A program made the position numbers and the translations under genes. The notes under the pieces are model-generated. The model searched no databases. It had not been told where the DNA came from and saw only the letters and a list, made by a program, of their open reading frames with translations. From Clostridia bacterium (GTDB lineage: Bacteria > Bacillota > Clostridia > Oscillospirales > Acutalibacteraceae): 45,602 nucleotides of DNA. Positions within the stretch are counted from its first letter, which is position 1, and every line of letters begins with the position of its first letter. Positions 1-6,261 of the stretch are shown here, piece after piece. Location of the stretch: assembly GCA_017451425.1 (NCBI GenBank), contig JAFSPP010000037.1:1-45602 (forward strand), read 5' to 3'.

Positions 1-1058
1 TTAAGTCTATGTGCTTCATCAACAATAAGGCAGTCAAAGAAGTTTGGCTTGCAACCTACATATGAACCGGAACCTTTAAACAAGGTCTTCATATATGTCA
101 TTTTCGCTTTGCCTTGTTTAAGCATCTCAAAGTATACGTTCCTGGGTGCAGCATTCTTTGTGACATAGTTTACAAGCATTCCTTGTTCAGTAATTAGGTC
201 GCAAAGAAGTTGTATGGCAACAACACTCTTACCAGTTCCCGGTCCACCCTCAACAATGATTGTATATTTTTGATCAGTTTCATTAGCCTTCTTTATGAGG
301 CTCTTTACAGCTTCGTAAACGACCTTTTGCTCATCAATCATGATGAATTCCTGGTTGCCGTTAATCATTGAGACAAGGGCATCCTGAAGAGCTTTAGAAG
401 GTCTTATCTTTCCGTTATCAATTTTGAAAAGCAAATCCGCCTTAGAGGACTTACAAACAAAATGGGAAATAAAATCCCTAAGCTCTTTTTCCTGATGTTT
501 AATGAATAGGGGAGCGAGATCAATAATTTCACCATAAATAGGAGCGGTAAGTTCATCTAAAGCAGACTTTTTATAATTATGCAGATAAGCGCAAGGGTGC
601 AGTACGATGTTTTCGTCCTGCACTGTCGCATTGAAGTTTTCAATGGTTTTGGCATATGAATATGCTTGATAAGATGGATGTGCAACTGCGCGTACCATTC
701 CGGCAACATAGGTTGACACAATGCCATCAGAAGATGTTTTATGTGCGTCTTCCCATTGCTTAAGTTCTACGATGACAACGTTATCTTCATCGTTTTCATT
801 TGCTCCGGCAATAATAAAGTCAACACGTTTTGATGTTTGGGGAATCTGGTACTCAACAGCAACTTGCAAGTCGGAAGGAAAGCGAGCATCGTCAAGAACG
901 ACCTGCATTTCTTTTAGTGAGTTTTCCCATGCACGGAACTCGCGGTCATTATCATTGAAAATGCCGTGTTTAAAAAACTCGTTCTGAACTTTTCTTGCTA
1001 AAGTATCATTTTGCACATCTGCGTCAAACTGTGCTTTTGTACCTGAATAAATAAGCAT
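1..1058 (-). CDS. DUF2075-type DEAH ATPase/helicase with N-terminal PD-(D/E)XK-like nuclease region (partial)
   Basis: Read by hand from the minus strand; the 3' end is cut off by the window edge, leaving about 352 residues. The start ATG is at 1058-1056, behind a GGTGG-type ribosome binding site. Around residues 70-135 there is a pattern typical of RecB/Cas4-type nucleases: D80 in VDFII, E98-L-K100 in VIVELKQ, and Q131-x3-Y135. Near 240-250 there is a Q-motif-like IDEQ segment. A Walker A loop GGPGTGKS lies at about 271-278, and DEAH at 347-350 is the Walker B box, right at the window edge. This order matches DUF2075/Schlafen-like DNA/RNA helicase proteins. A nuclease-plus-helicase layout suggests nucleic-acid processing, possibly phage or plasmid defence, but that role is inference. 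The gene is AT-rich compared with the dcw genes. It is transcribed divergently from the small genes starting at 1204. Confidence 0.8.
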   Translation of the reverse strand, partial: MLIYSGTKAQFDADVQNDTLARKVQNEFFKHGIFNDNDREFRAWENSLKEMQVVLDDARFPSDLQVAVEYQIPQTSKRVDFIIAGANENDEDNVVIVELKQWEDAHKTSSDGIVSTYVAGMVRAVAHPSYQAYSYAKTIENFNATVQDENIVLHPCAYLHNYKKSALDELTAPIYGEIIDLAPLFIKHQEKELRDFISHFVCKSSKADLLFKIDNGKIRPSKALQDALVSMINGNQEFIMIDEQKVVYEAVKSLIKKANETDQKYTIIVEGGPGTGKSVVAIQLLCDLITEQGMLVNYVTKNAAPRNVYFEMLKQGKAKMTYMKTLFKGSGSYVGCKPNFFDCLIVDEAHRL

Positions 1059-1203
1059 TAATTACCACCTGTTCACGAAGTATGACAATATTATACCCTT
1101 ATAATTGCCGTTCGTACAGATTATAATGACCATTCGTCCTGTTTTTGGGACTGCTGCATAGACTGTTTTTTTATTTTAATTATAATAAGAGTGGGATTTA
1201 AAA

Positions 1204-1386
1204 ATGACATCAAGACAATGGAATTTAATGACTCGAATGGTCAATGAAAACACTTCGAGAAGTGAAGTTGAAAAGCATTTTACAGAAGAAGAAATGGAAA
1301 TATATGATCGGTCGAGGGCTAAATTACTAGAATTAAGAAAGGATTACCCTGGCTTTTGTTACTGGCCGGTTGAAACAGATTGGTAG
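1204..1386 (+). CDS. small hypothetical protein, 60 aa
   Basis: A 60-residue charged protein with ATG at 1204. GAGTGGG lies about 8 bases upstream as a modest ribosome binding site, and a TATAAT is at 1181-1186. The middle is rich in Glu, Arg and Lys and likely helical; the C-terminus carries aromatic residues (PGFCYWPVETDW). I recognise no family. It lies 20 bases before another small gene (1407-1580) and in the same direction, so the two may share a transcript ending at the terminator after 1580. It could be a fortuitous ORF, but the spacing and codon usage look plausible for a gene. Confidence 0.45.
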   Translation: MTSRQWNLMTRMVNENTSRSEVEKHFTEEEMEIYDRSRAKLLELRKDYPGFCYWPVETDW

Positions 1387-1406
1387 TTAAGGAAAGGAGA
1401 ATAGTT

Positions 1407-1580
1407 ATGGGACTGTTTAGTATTGATGACAAGAAGAGTAAGGATAAGGGTAAGGCTGTGAAGAAGGGTAAGAGCAGGGAAAGGATTGCTGCAGAGGAGT
1501 CTGCAAAGGCTTTTGGTTTCTTTACTGCCCTGATGGATGAGATTGATGAGGAAGAGGAAGAAGGAGAAGACATAGACTGA
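1407..1580 (+). CDS. small hypothetical protein with basic N-terminal half and acidic C-terminus, 57 aa
   Basis: I chose ATG 1407 because AAAGGAG stands at good spacing before it; the TTG 27 bases upstream has no ribosome binding site. The protein starts MGLFSIDD, continues with a Lys-rich stretch (about residues 8-25), then a short hydrophobic patch (AFGFFTALMDEI), and ends in a run of Asp/Glu. No family is recognised. An intrinsic terminator follows directly (1581-1618), which supports a real transcript. It sits downstream of the 60-aa ORF and probably in the same operon. Confidence 0.5.
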   Translation: MGLFSIDDKKSKDKGKAVKKGKSRERIAAEESAKAFGFFTALMDEIDEEEEEGEDID

Positions 1581-1618
1581 AATACCCACCCTTTTGGGCG
1601 GGTATTGTTGTTTATTTT
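1581..1618 (+). terminator. intrinsic terminator after small gene 1407-1580
   Basis: AATACCC (1581-1587) pairs with GGGTATT (1600-1606), with an inner CCC/GGG and a TTTT loop. It is followed by a T-rich tail. It closes the two-small-gene unit. Confidence 0.75.
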
Positions 1619-1667
1619 GGGTGTTTGTGGTAAGGTGAGAGTGTTAGATTCTACATCGCATAGGTTC

Positions 1668-1689
1668 TGTAAAGTGTTTTTGCTTTACA
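1668..1689 (+). promoter_or_regulatory. inverted repeat ahead of the 1711 operon
   Basis: TGTAAAG (1668-1674) and CTTTACA (1683-1689) form a perfect 7-bp inverted repeat with an 8-base centre, 22 bases before the chosen start codon. A possible extended -10 (TG-T-TAGATT, ending 1650) lies upstream, which would place this repeat at or just after the transcription start. It could be an operator or a leader hairpin; no known site is matched. Confidence 0.3.
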
Positions 1690-1710
1690 ATGGCAAAGGG
1701 AAGTGATTAT

Positions 1711-2055
1711 ATGAGCTTTGAGGAGAAGGCAAGAGCATGGCATGGCAGAGGTTTGAACTGCGGTATGTCTGTTTATTCTGCATTTGCGGAGGAACTTGGT
1801 ATTTCGGCTGATGAAGCTAAGAGTATGGCGCCGAGGCCAAGGGACGAGGGCGGTAAATGCGGTGCGTACCTTGCAGGTAAGAAGGTGTTGTCTTCTTTGA
1901 ACCCTTCGGCTGTGGAGGAATTTGAAAAAAGATTCGTTGAACTTAACGGTTCGTGCGAGTGCGCGGTTTTGCGTGCAAGGCGCGCCGAGCTTAAGAAAAC
2001 CTGTGATGACTTTGTAGGTGATGCGGCAAGGCTTGTTGAAGAGGTGTTGAAATGA
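1711..2055 (+). CDS. C_GCAxxG_C_C family redox-type protein
   Basis: This 114-residue protein resembles the C_GCAxxG_C_C family (putative redox-active or metal-binding proteins of anaerobes). Visible cysteines are LNCGMSV near the N-terminus, GGKCGAYLAG in the middle, a CEC pair, and TCDDFVGDAARLVEE at the C-terminus. Start 1711 is preferred over ATG 1690 because AAAGGGAAG lies 8-14 bases before 1711 and nothing suitable precedes 1690. The stop overlaps the next start in an ATGA, so it is translationally coupled to the Dabb gene and then the phosphatase. The exact reaction is unknown; the Cys pattern suggests a redox or metal role. Confidence 0.75.
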   Translation: MSFEEKARAWHGRGLNCGMSVYSAFAEELGISADEAKSMAPRPRDEGGKCGAYLAGKKVLSSLNPSAVEEFEKRFVELNGSCECAVLRARRAELKKTCDDFVGDAARLVEEVLK

Positions 2056-2342
2056 TTAAGCATATTGTTTGTTTTAAGCTGAAGGATAATTCTCCGGAGG
2101 AGGTTGCTAAGGCTGCTTCTGTACTCAGGTCTATGGAGGGCAATGTGCCGCTTTTGCGGAGCATTGAGGTTGGGTGTGACTTCTTGCACTCGCCCAGGTC
2201 ATATGACATTATTCTGCAGGTGTTACTTGACTCTGCTTCGGACCTCGCCGCCTACCAGGAAGATGAGTACCACTGCTCGGTTGTAAAGGAGCACATGCAT
2301 AAGGTGGCTGAGTCATCTGTTGCAATAGATTACGAGATATGA
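2052..2342 (+). CDS. Dabb (stress-responsive alpha/beta barrel) domain protein
   Basis: A 96-residue single-domain protein of the Dabb family (PF07876-type). It starts MIKHIVCFKLKDN, the typical first beta strand, and has the conserved ending segment HxxVxEHMHKVAESSVAIDYE. Family members are dimeric ferredoxin-like barrels whose roles range from heme handling to stress proteins; the role here is not determinable. It is coupled by 4-base overlaps to the redox-type gene before and the phosphatase gene after, so the three are one operon. Confidence 0.85.
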   Translation: MIKHIVCFKLKDNSPEEVAKAASVLRSMEGNVPLLRSIEVGCDFLHSPRSYDIILQVLLDSASDLAAYQEDEYHCSVVKEHMHKVAESSVAIDYEI

Positions 2343-2776
2343 CGAAGATACTGTTTGTGTGCCATGGCAATATTTGCAGGAGTGCCATGGCGGAGTTTGT
2401 GATGAAGGATATTGTCCGGCGGGACGGCAGGGAGGCCGAGTTTGAAATAGCCTCCGCTGCTACCAGCACGGAGGAGATCGCCAACCCGGTGTACCCGCCG
2501 GTAAGAAGGCTTCTGGCGGAGCACGGGCTTTCCTGTTCAGGAAAGACGGCAAGACAGATTACCCGTGAGGACTATGACTATTATGATTTGATTATTTGTA
2601 TGGATCATAATAATCTTCGGAACCTTCGGTATATTATTCCTTCTGACCCAAAGGGGAAGATAAGGCTATTGCTTCCGCGTGACGTCGCGGACCCCTGGTA
2701 TACCCGTGACTTTGAAGCAACCTGGGACGATGTCACTGAAGGGTGTGAAGATCTTTACAGAGAGTTGATTAAATAG
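2339..2776 (+). CDS. low-molecular-weight protein-tyrosine phosphatase
   Basis: 145 residues, the usual length for LMW-PTP. The P-loop CHGNICRS (Cys8 to Arg14-Ser15) is intact at the N-terminus, and the general-acid loop DPWYTRDF is present near residue 117. It should dephosphorylate phosphotyrosine on proteins, in many Firmicutes a counterpart of a BY-kinase that controls capsule export, but no such kinase is seen here. It starts inside the end of the Dabb gene (ATGA overlap) and is last in a three-gene operon. The structured repeat that includes a terminator begins 7 bases after its stop. Confidence 0.92.
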   Translation: MTKILFVCHGNICRSAMAEFVMKDIVRRDGREAEFEIASAATSTEEIANPVYPPVRRLLAEHGLSCSGKTARQITREDYDYYDLIICMDHNNLRNLRYIIPSDPKGKIRLLLPRDVADPWYTRDFEATWDDVTEGCEDLYRELIK

Positions 2777-2782
2777 AAGCTT

Positions 2783-2872
2783 CGGCGGGCACAAAAAGGA
2801 GCAGAGACTTTGGTCTCTGCTCCTTTTTTTGCAGTGCTTGCACAGCTGACAACTCTGTTGTCGTGCCCGCCG
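2783..2872 (+). repeat. structured terminator-bearing repeat, copy 1
   Basis: Outer arms CGGCGGGCAC (2783-2792) and GTGCCCGCCG (2863-2872) are a perfect 10-bp inverted repeat. Inside lie a strong hairpin (GGAGCAGAGAC against GTCTCTGCTCC with A and T runs, terminator-like), a small hairpin (GTGC-TT-GCAC) and a third (GACAAC-TCT-GTTGTC). The whole would fold as a four-way junction. A second copy is at 4868-4955. It starts 7 bases after the phosphatase stop codon. Confidence 0.85.
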
Positions 2873-2892
2873 GTGCCTTTGGTGACACGGTA

Positions 2893-3034
2893 TTATTTGA
2901 GCGGCACTACTGCAAGTGTTTTGCCAAGCGGCGCCAATACTTTCAGTATGGTGTCAAGTTGGGGATTTGTTTTTCCGGCTTCCATACGGGCTATAATCGG
3001 TTGCTTTACACCACTTAGCTCTTCTAATTTTATT
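2893..3034 (-). pseudogene. remnant of an XRE/HigA-type helix-turn-helix antitoxin gene
   Basis: The minus-strand reading gives a C-terminal HTH segment, KLEELSGVKQPIIARMEAG followed by KTNPQLDTILKVLAPLGKTLAVVPLK, then a stop at 2895-2893. This is the usual tail of RelE/HigB-associated HTH antitoxins. The expected N-terminal 40-60 residues and start are missing: upstream the frame turns into an AT-rich, hydrophobic, unrelated sequence. No toxin gene is next to it. I call it a 5'-truncated fossil. Confidence 0.65.
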
Positions 3035-3098
3035 TCAAAATATAGTGTTACACAGAACAATAGTAAGGCGACAAATTGCGTAGGAACGAAGTTAGTAC

Positions 3099-3127
3099 TT
3101 GACATAAGAACAAAAGTTTGGTATACT
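3099..3127 (+). promoter_or_regulatory. sigma-A promoter for the ORF6N gene
   Basis: TTGACA (3099-3104), a 17-base spacer and TATACT (3122-3127): a near-perfect vegetative promoter pointing at the gene starting at 3165 or 3192. Confidence 0.8.
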
Positions 3128-3191
3128 GTTTATAGTGTAGGAATTGTTTTGATTGGGTGAATATATGATACTAGGAAGGAAGTATGATACT

Positions 3192-3587
3192 ATGAGTGAA
3201 AGCACTAATGATAATATGTTGGATGTCGTTAAGCAAGAAACAATTGACAAAGCTGAAATACGGGCGCAAATATTTGAAGTGCGCGGCTTCAGGGTAATGC
3301 TGGACTGCGACATTGCTGCTTATTTTGGTGTCACTACCGGCAACCTTAACAAGGCGATGAAACGTAATGTTGCCAGATTTCCCGAAAACTTCTGTTTTCA
3401 GTTGTCGTTCACAGAATGTTCAAAATTCCAAATTGGAATCTTGAACGCCGGTCGTGGTGAGAACATAAAATATTTGCCTTATGTTTATACTGAACAGGGC
3501 GTAGCAATGCTTACTTCAACACTGCATACTGAAAGGGCTATAGCAGCAAGTATTCAAATTATTGAAGCTTTTGTGGAAAAATGTTAA
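3192..3587 (+). CDS. short ORF6N-domain protein, probably C-terminally truncated
   Basis: Residues from about 25 to the end match the ORF6N domain found in phage and mobile-element proteins: EIRAQIFEVRGFRVMLDCDIA, then VTTGNLNKAMKRNVARFPENF, YVYTEQGVAMLTS and ERAIAASIQIIEAFV. Start 3192 follows GGAAGGAAG; ATG 3165 is an alternative. The protein stops right after the AFVEKC segment, where relatives normally continue with a linker and C-terminal helices, so at 131 residues it looks cut short. It has a strong promoter and is followed by a hairpin-rich segment and a terminator. Its function is unknown; the domain is thought to bind DNA. Confidence 0.7.
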   Translation: MSESTNDNMLDVVKQETIDKAEIRAQIFEVRGFRVMLDCDIAAYFGVTTGNLNKAMKRNVARFPENFCFQLSFTECSKFQIGILNAGRGENIKYLPYVYTEQGVAMLTSTLHTERAIAASIQIIEAFVEKC

Positions 3588-3600
3588 CTTAAATGAGCAG

Positions 3601-3680
3601 AGAAACTGACGAGCAGGAAAGGCACCCTGCGCTCCCTTTAGGGAACCTGACATGATGGATACGCCGCCCATCCGGTTTCT
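3601..3680 (+). ncRNA. candidate structured RNA element (multi-branch) before a terminator
   Basis: An outer 8-bp helix (AGAAACTG 3601-3608 with CGGTTTCT 3673-3680, one G-U) encloses three hairpins: GCAGG/CCTGC (3613-3617 with 3626-3630), TCCC/GGGA (3633-3636 with 3641-3644) and GATGG/CCATC (3654-3658 with 3668-3672). A terminator follows at 3686. It matches no riboswitch consensus that I can confirm. It might be a 3' UTR, a small RNA or a relic of a regulatory RNA. Confidence 0.35.
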
Positions 3681-3685
3681 TTGAT

Positions 3686-3712
3686 AAACAGCCCTTTGGG
3701 GCTGTTTTTTAT
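3686..3712 (+). terminator. intrinsic terminator
   Basis: ACAGCCC (3688-3694) pairs with GGGCTGT (3699-3705), followed by T6. It ends transcription from the ORF6N gene and the structured element. Confidence 0.85.
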
Positions 3713-3740
3713 TGTCCTCGGCCTCTTAATATGGTAAAAT
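3712..3740 (+). promoter_or_regulatory. promoter for the lipoprotein gene
   Basis: TTGTCC (3712-3717), a 17-base spacer and TAAAAT (3735-3740), with a TGG extended -10 just before the -10 box. It lies 40 bases before the chosen start at 3781. Confidence 0.6.
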
Positions 3741-3780
3741 TAATATGTTATTTTTATTTTGGTTAAAAGGGGATGTAAGT

Positions 3781-4860
3781 ATGAAAAGGAGAAGTTTTAC
3801 GGCTTTAGTGCTGGTGCTTGTCATGATGGCTTCTGTTTTCGGGCTTGCGGGCTGCGGAAAGAAGAGTGACGGCGGTACGGAAAAGACCACCAAGGCTCCT
3901 GTTACCAAGGCTGCTGATGACGAGAAGGAACAGAAGGGTTCGGAGATTGTCGAGCCTGAGACCAGGATAGGCGAATATGTTCACTACAATATCAACCTCG
4001 GTATTGGTGACGCGGCATCCGTTGACGATGACTGGATTGTCTTCTACCAGGATGAGAGTACGGGTGTTACTTATCTTATTGCGGCGGAATGCATCGCCGA
4101 GAAGAACTGCCCGGCTTTTGCTGCTGCGTTCTCACGCGGAGGCTTCAATCATACGGTTACCTACAGCAAGACACTTAATGTCGACTACAGTCTGACGTTT
4201 AATAACTATGACCCGTATAACGCGGCGGTTATTGACCAGGCTTTGAGAGACAGGTATATGCACGACTGGGTGCTGAAGAAGCAGGGAGATACTCATAAGC
4301 ATGCGTTTATAGCGAGCCTTATGGATCAGACCGTATGGGGCGACTTTATTCTTAAAGGCGCTGACGGCAACAAGCTTGATGCGAGCATTATGGCTATTGC
4401 CTCTCCGACACTGAACCTCTTTGCAAAGAGCTGGGAGGCAAGCGGTTATACTCCGATTACTTACAAAATCGGCGATGTCACCGGTGAAAAGGCTGATGCC
4501 TATGAGGGATACCTCTTTGATAAATCGTCAAGTGATTCCAAAGCGAATATTGAACTGAAGACACTTGATAAGTCCGGCTATTGGGTAAGCGAAGACTATA
4601 CGCAGACCAAGATTGACAAGGTTTACTTCACCAGCCCTGCAGAGGCTCCTGACTGTATGGGATACTGGCTCCTCGGACCGGGTGCGGGACCTTCACATTC
4701 AAATGTCGCACTTGAGGTTTTCAAGGACGGCAGAATTGAATATATCTCGTTTGACAATAATAACTGCAGTATAAGACCGGTAGTGTCTTTAAATACGTCC
4801 CTGATCGGCAAGGACTCATCATCTGAGATCTACTATCTCGGTAAGAATATTAACGGCTGA
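3781..4860 (+). CDS. secreted lipoprotein with DUF6273-like C-terminal region
   Basis: 359 residues. Start 3781 is preceded by AAGGGGATG and gives a clean lipoprotein signal: MKRRS, a hydrophobic core and lipobox LAGC at about residues 19-22, so the protein should be anchored to the outer face of the membrane. A Lys/Thr-rich linker follows (about 25-60). The C-terminal third has YWLLGPGAG and IRPVVSLNTSLIG, resembling the YWLRSPG and RPVVSL motifs of DUF6273-type domains in Clostridia surface proteins. No enzymatic motif is visible. It stands alone between a terminator and the second structured repeat. Confidence 0.8.
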   Translation: MKRRSFTALVLVLVMMASVFGLAGCGKKSDGGTEKTTKAPVTKAADDEKEQKGSEIVEPETRIGEYVHYNINLGIGDAASVDDDWIVFYQDESTGVTYLIAAECIAEKNCPAFAAAFSRGGFNHTVTYSKTLNVDYSLTFNNYDPYNAAVIDQALRDRYMHDWVLKKQGDTHKHAFIASLMDQTVWGDFILKGADGNKLDASIMAIASPTLNLFAKSWEASGYTPITYKIGDVTGEKADAYEGYLFDKSSSDSKANIELKTLDKSGYWVSEDYTQTKIDKVYFTSPAEAPDCMGYWLLGPGAGPSHSNVALEVFKDGRIEYISFDNNNCSIRPVVSLNTSLIGKDSSSEIYYLGKNING

Positions 4861-4867
4861 TGCCCCA

Positions 4868-4955
4868 CGGCGGGCACAAAAAGGAGCAGAGACTTCGGTC
4901 TCTGCTCCTTTTTTGCTGCTTATTGCAGCTGACAACTTCGTTGTCGTGCCCGCCG
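4868..4955 (+). repeat. structured terminator-bearing repeat, copy 2
   Basis: Same layout as the copy at 2783-2872: arms CGGCGGGCAC (4868-4877) and GTGCCCGCCG (4946-4955), terminator hairpin with TTCG loop, middle hairpin GCTGC-TTATT-GCAGC, third hairpin GACAAC-TTC-GTTGTC. The middle hairpin differs in sequence from copy 1 yet still pairs. It begins 8 bases after the lipoprotein stop. Confidence 0.85.
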
Positions 4956-4971
4956 GGGGGGTAATAAGAGG

Positions 4972-5012
4972 TAGTGTAAAATAGTGTAAAAATAGTGAAA
5001 TAATAGTGGAAA
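4972..5012 (+). promoter_or_regulatory. four helically phased TAGTG direct repeats at the fic promoter
   Basis: TAGTG followed by an A-rich tail occurs at 4972, 4982, 4993 and 5004, that is with 10, 11 and 11 base spacing, one DNA turn each. The last copy overlaps the presumed -35 box. This suggests a cooperative regulator binding one face of the DNA. Confidence 0.55.
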
Positions 5013-5035
5013 TAATTTGCTCTTTGTTGTATAAT
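5007..5035 (+). promoter_or_regulatory. promoter of the fic gene
   Basis: TATAAT at 5030-5035 with a weak -35 (TGGAAA, 5007-5012) at 17-base spacing. The weak -35 inside the direct repeats fits regulated transcription. Confidence 0.6.
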
Positions 5036-5059
5036 AATTGTGATTGGAGGTGACACTGA

Positions 5060-6175
5060 ATGATCAAAGTATCCATAACTAATGAGATGTTAAGATACAT
5101 CACTGAAATAGAAAAGAACAGATATAAGATCTCTTCAGTGAAACTTTCACATACTGATGTAAATAAACTCAGAAAGAATTCCAAAAAGAAAAGCTCTTAT
5201 GCCTCAACCAAGCTGGAGGGAAATCCGCTCTCGGAACAACAGGCTGACGAGGCTATAGAGAGTGATGAACGAAAACATTTCCTGAAACCGGAGCAGGAAG
5301 TGCGGAATTATTTTTTGGCACTTAACTATCTTGAAGAAAAAGCAAAAAAGAAGGAAAAGTTTTCAAAAGAGTTTATTCTGAATGTCCAGAAATATGTCGA
5401 AAAGGGCGGACCTAAAGAGAAAATCGGACTTCGCGGCCCAATGCCGCCGGGAGTTCTGTTTGCCGTTTATGATTCTCAGACCGGAAACCCGGATTATATT
5501 CCTCCTGAGTATACTGATGTGCCGGATTTGTTGGATGAATTGGTGGATTATGTAAATACTACTGATGATCATCCTCTTATTGTGGCAGCAGTGGTTCATT
5601 ATCAGCTTGTAACAATCCATCCTTTTGAAGACGGCAACGGCAGAACGGCACGTCTTTTGTCGGGGTATATTCTTGACCTTAATGGTTTTGGATTTAACGG
5701 AATCGGTTCTTTGGAAGAATATTTTGCTTATGATACAGAAGAGTACTATAATTCCATCCAAATGGGATTGCCTGCGTTGTATTATTCGGGAAGAGATAAT
5801 CCCCCGCATCCTGAAATATGGTTCAACTATTTTTTACGTATGGTTTTACTGTATTCAAACAAGGTCTGTGAATTGTCTGAAAGCTCAAGTATGGAGCGAA
5901 TAGAGGGCAGTCTCTCATATTTAAAGGAAAAAGAGAAAGAGCTTCTCGTGATCCTTATGAAGAAGTACAAGGGTGAGTTTACACCTATTGAAGTGAGCAA
6001 GGAAATGGGTGTAACAAATAAAACGGTTATAAACAGACTTGCGGCATTAGTTAAATATGGATTTGTAAAACCTAATCTGGTGAAAGAGCGCATTCGTTCA
6101 TACGAATTGAGTGAGTTTTCGACAGAACATAAAAAGGAAATAAATAAAGTGTTAACGGTGACAAGGCCAAAATAG
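5060..6175 (+). CDS. Fic/DOC family protein with C-terminal winged helix
   Basis: 371 residues. The Fic active-site motif HPFEDGNGRTAR is complete at 187-198, with His187 as catalytic base and the GNGR anion-binding loop, so it should transfer AMP from ATP to a hydroxyl side chain of a target protein. The autoinhibitory motif [ST]xxxE[GN] is visible in the N-terminal region as S49-T-K-L-E53-G54, making it a class II (intramolecularly inhibited) Fic protein. Residues about 290-365 form a winged helix (EVSKEMGVTNKTVINRLAAL), so it may bind DNA, perhaps its own promoter repeats. GGAGGTGA precedes ATG 5060. It is monocistronic as far as visible. Confidence 0.93.
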   Translation: MIKVSITNEMLRYITEIEKNRYKISSVKLSHTDVNKLRKNSKKKSSYASTKLEGNPLSEQQADEAIESDERKHFLKPEQEVRNYFLALNYLEEKAKKKEKFSKEFILNVQKYVEKGGPKEKIGLRGPMPPGVLFAVYDSQTGNPDYIPPEYTDVPDLLDELVDYVNTTDDHPLIVAAVVHYQLVTIHPFEDGNGRTARLLSGYILDLNGFGFNGIGSLEEYFAYDTEEYYNSIQMGLPALYYSGRDNPPHPEIWFNYFLRMVLLYSNKVCELSESSSMERIEGSLSYLKEKEKELLVILMKKYKGEFTPIEVSKEMGVTNKTVINRLAALVKYGFVKPNLVKERIRSYELSEFSTEHKKEINKVLTVTRPK

Positions 6176-6195
6176 GGTTTGTACACGTTTTTATA

Positions 6196-6224
6196 TTCTT
6201 ATTTTTTCAATCTTATGGTATAAT
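6196..6224 (+). promoter_or_regulatory. extended -10 promoter for the DUF853 gene
   Basis: TATAAT (6219-6224) is preceded by TGG, an extended -10. The -35 is poor (TTCTTA at 17-base spacing). Confidence 0.5.
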
Positions 6225-6261
6225 TAAGTGTATTTTATAAATTGCTGTTGGAGGTTTGGTT

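Noticed and set aside
721..987. 88-codon plus-strand frame in the DUF2075 gene
   Set aside because: It is antisense to a gene with intact nuclease-like and ATPase motifs.
3638..3680. Possible thiamine (TPP) or M-box riboswitch
   Set aside because: Only short matches (GAACCTGA; GGATACGCCGCC) occur. The CTGAGA and other core elements of TPP and most of the M-box are missing, and no thiamine or magnesium gene follows.
4972..5012. CRISPR-like repeat array
   Set aside because: The repeats are only 5-9 bases with 10-11 base spacing, as for protein-binding boxes, and no cas genes are present.
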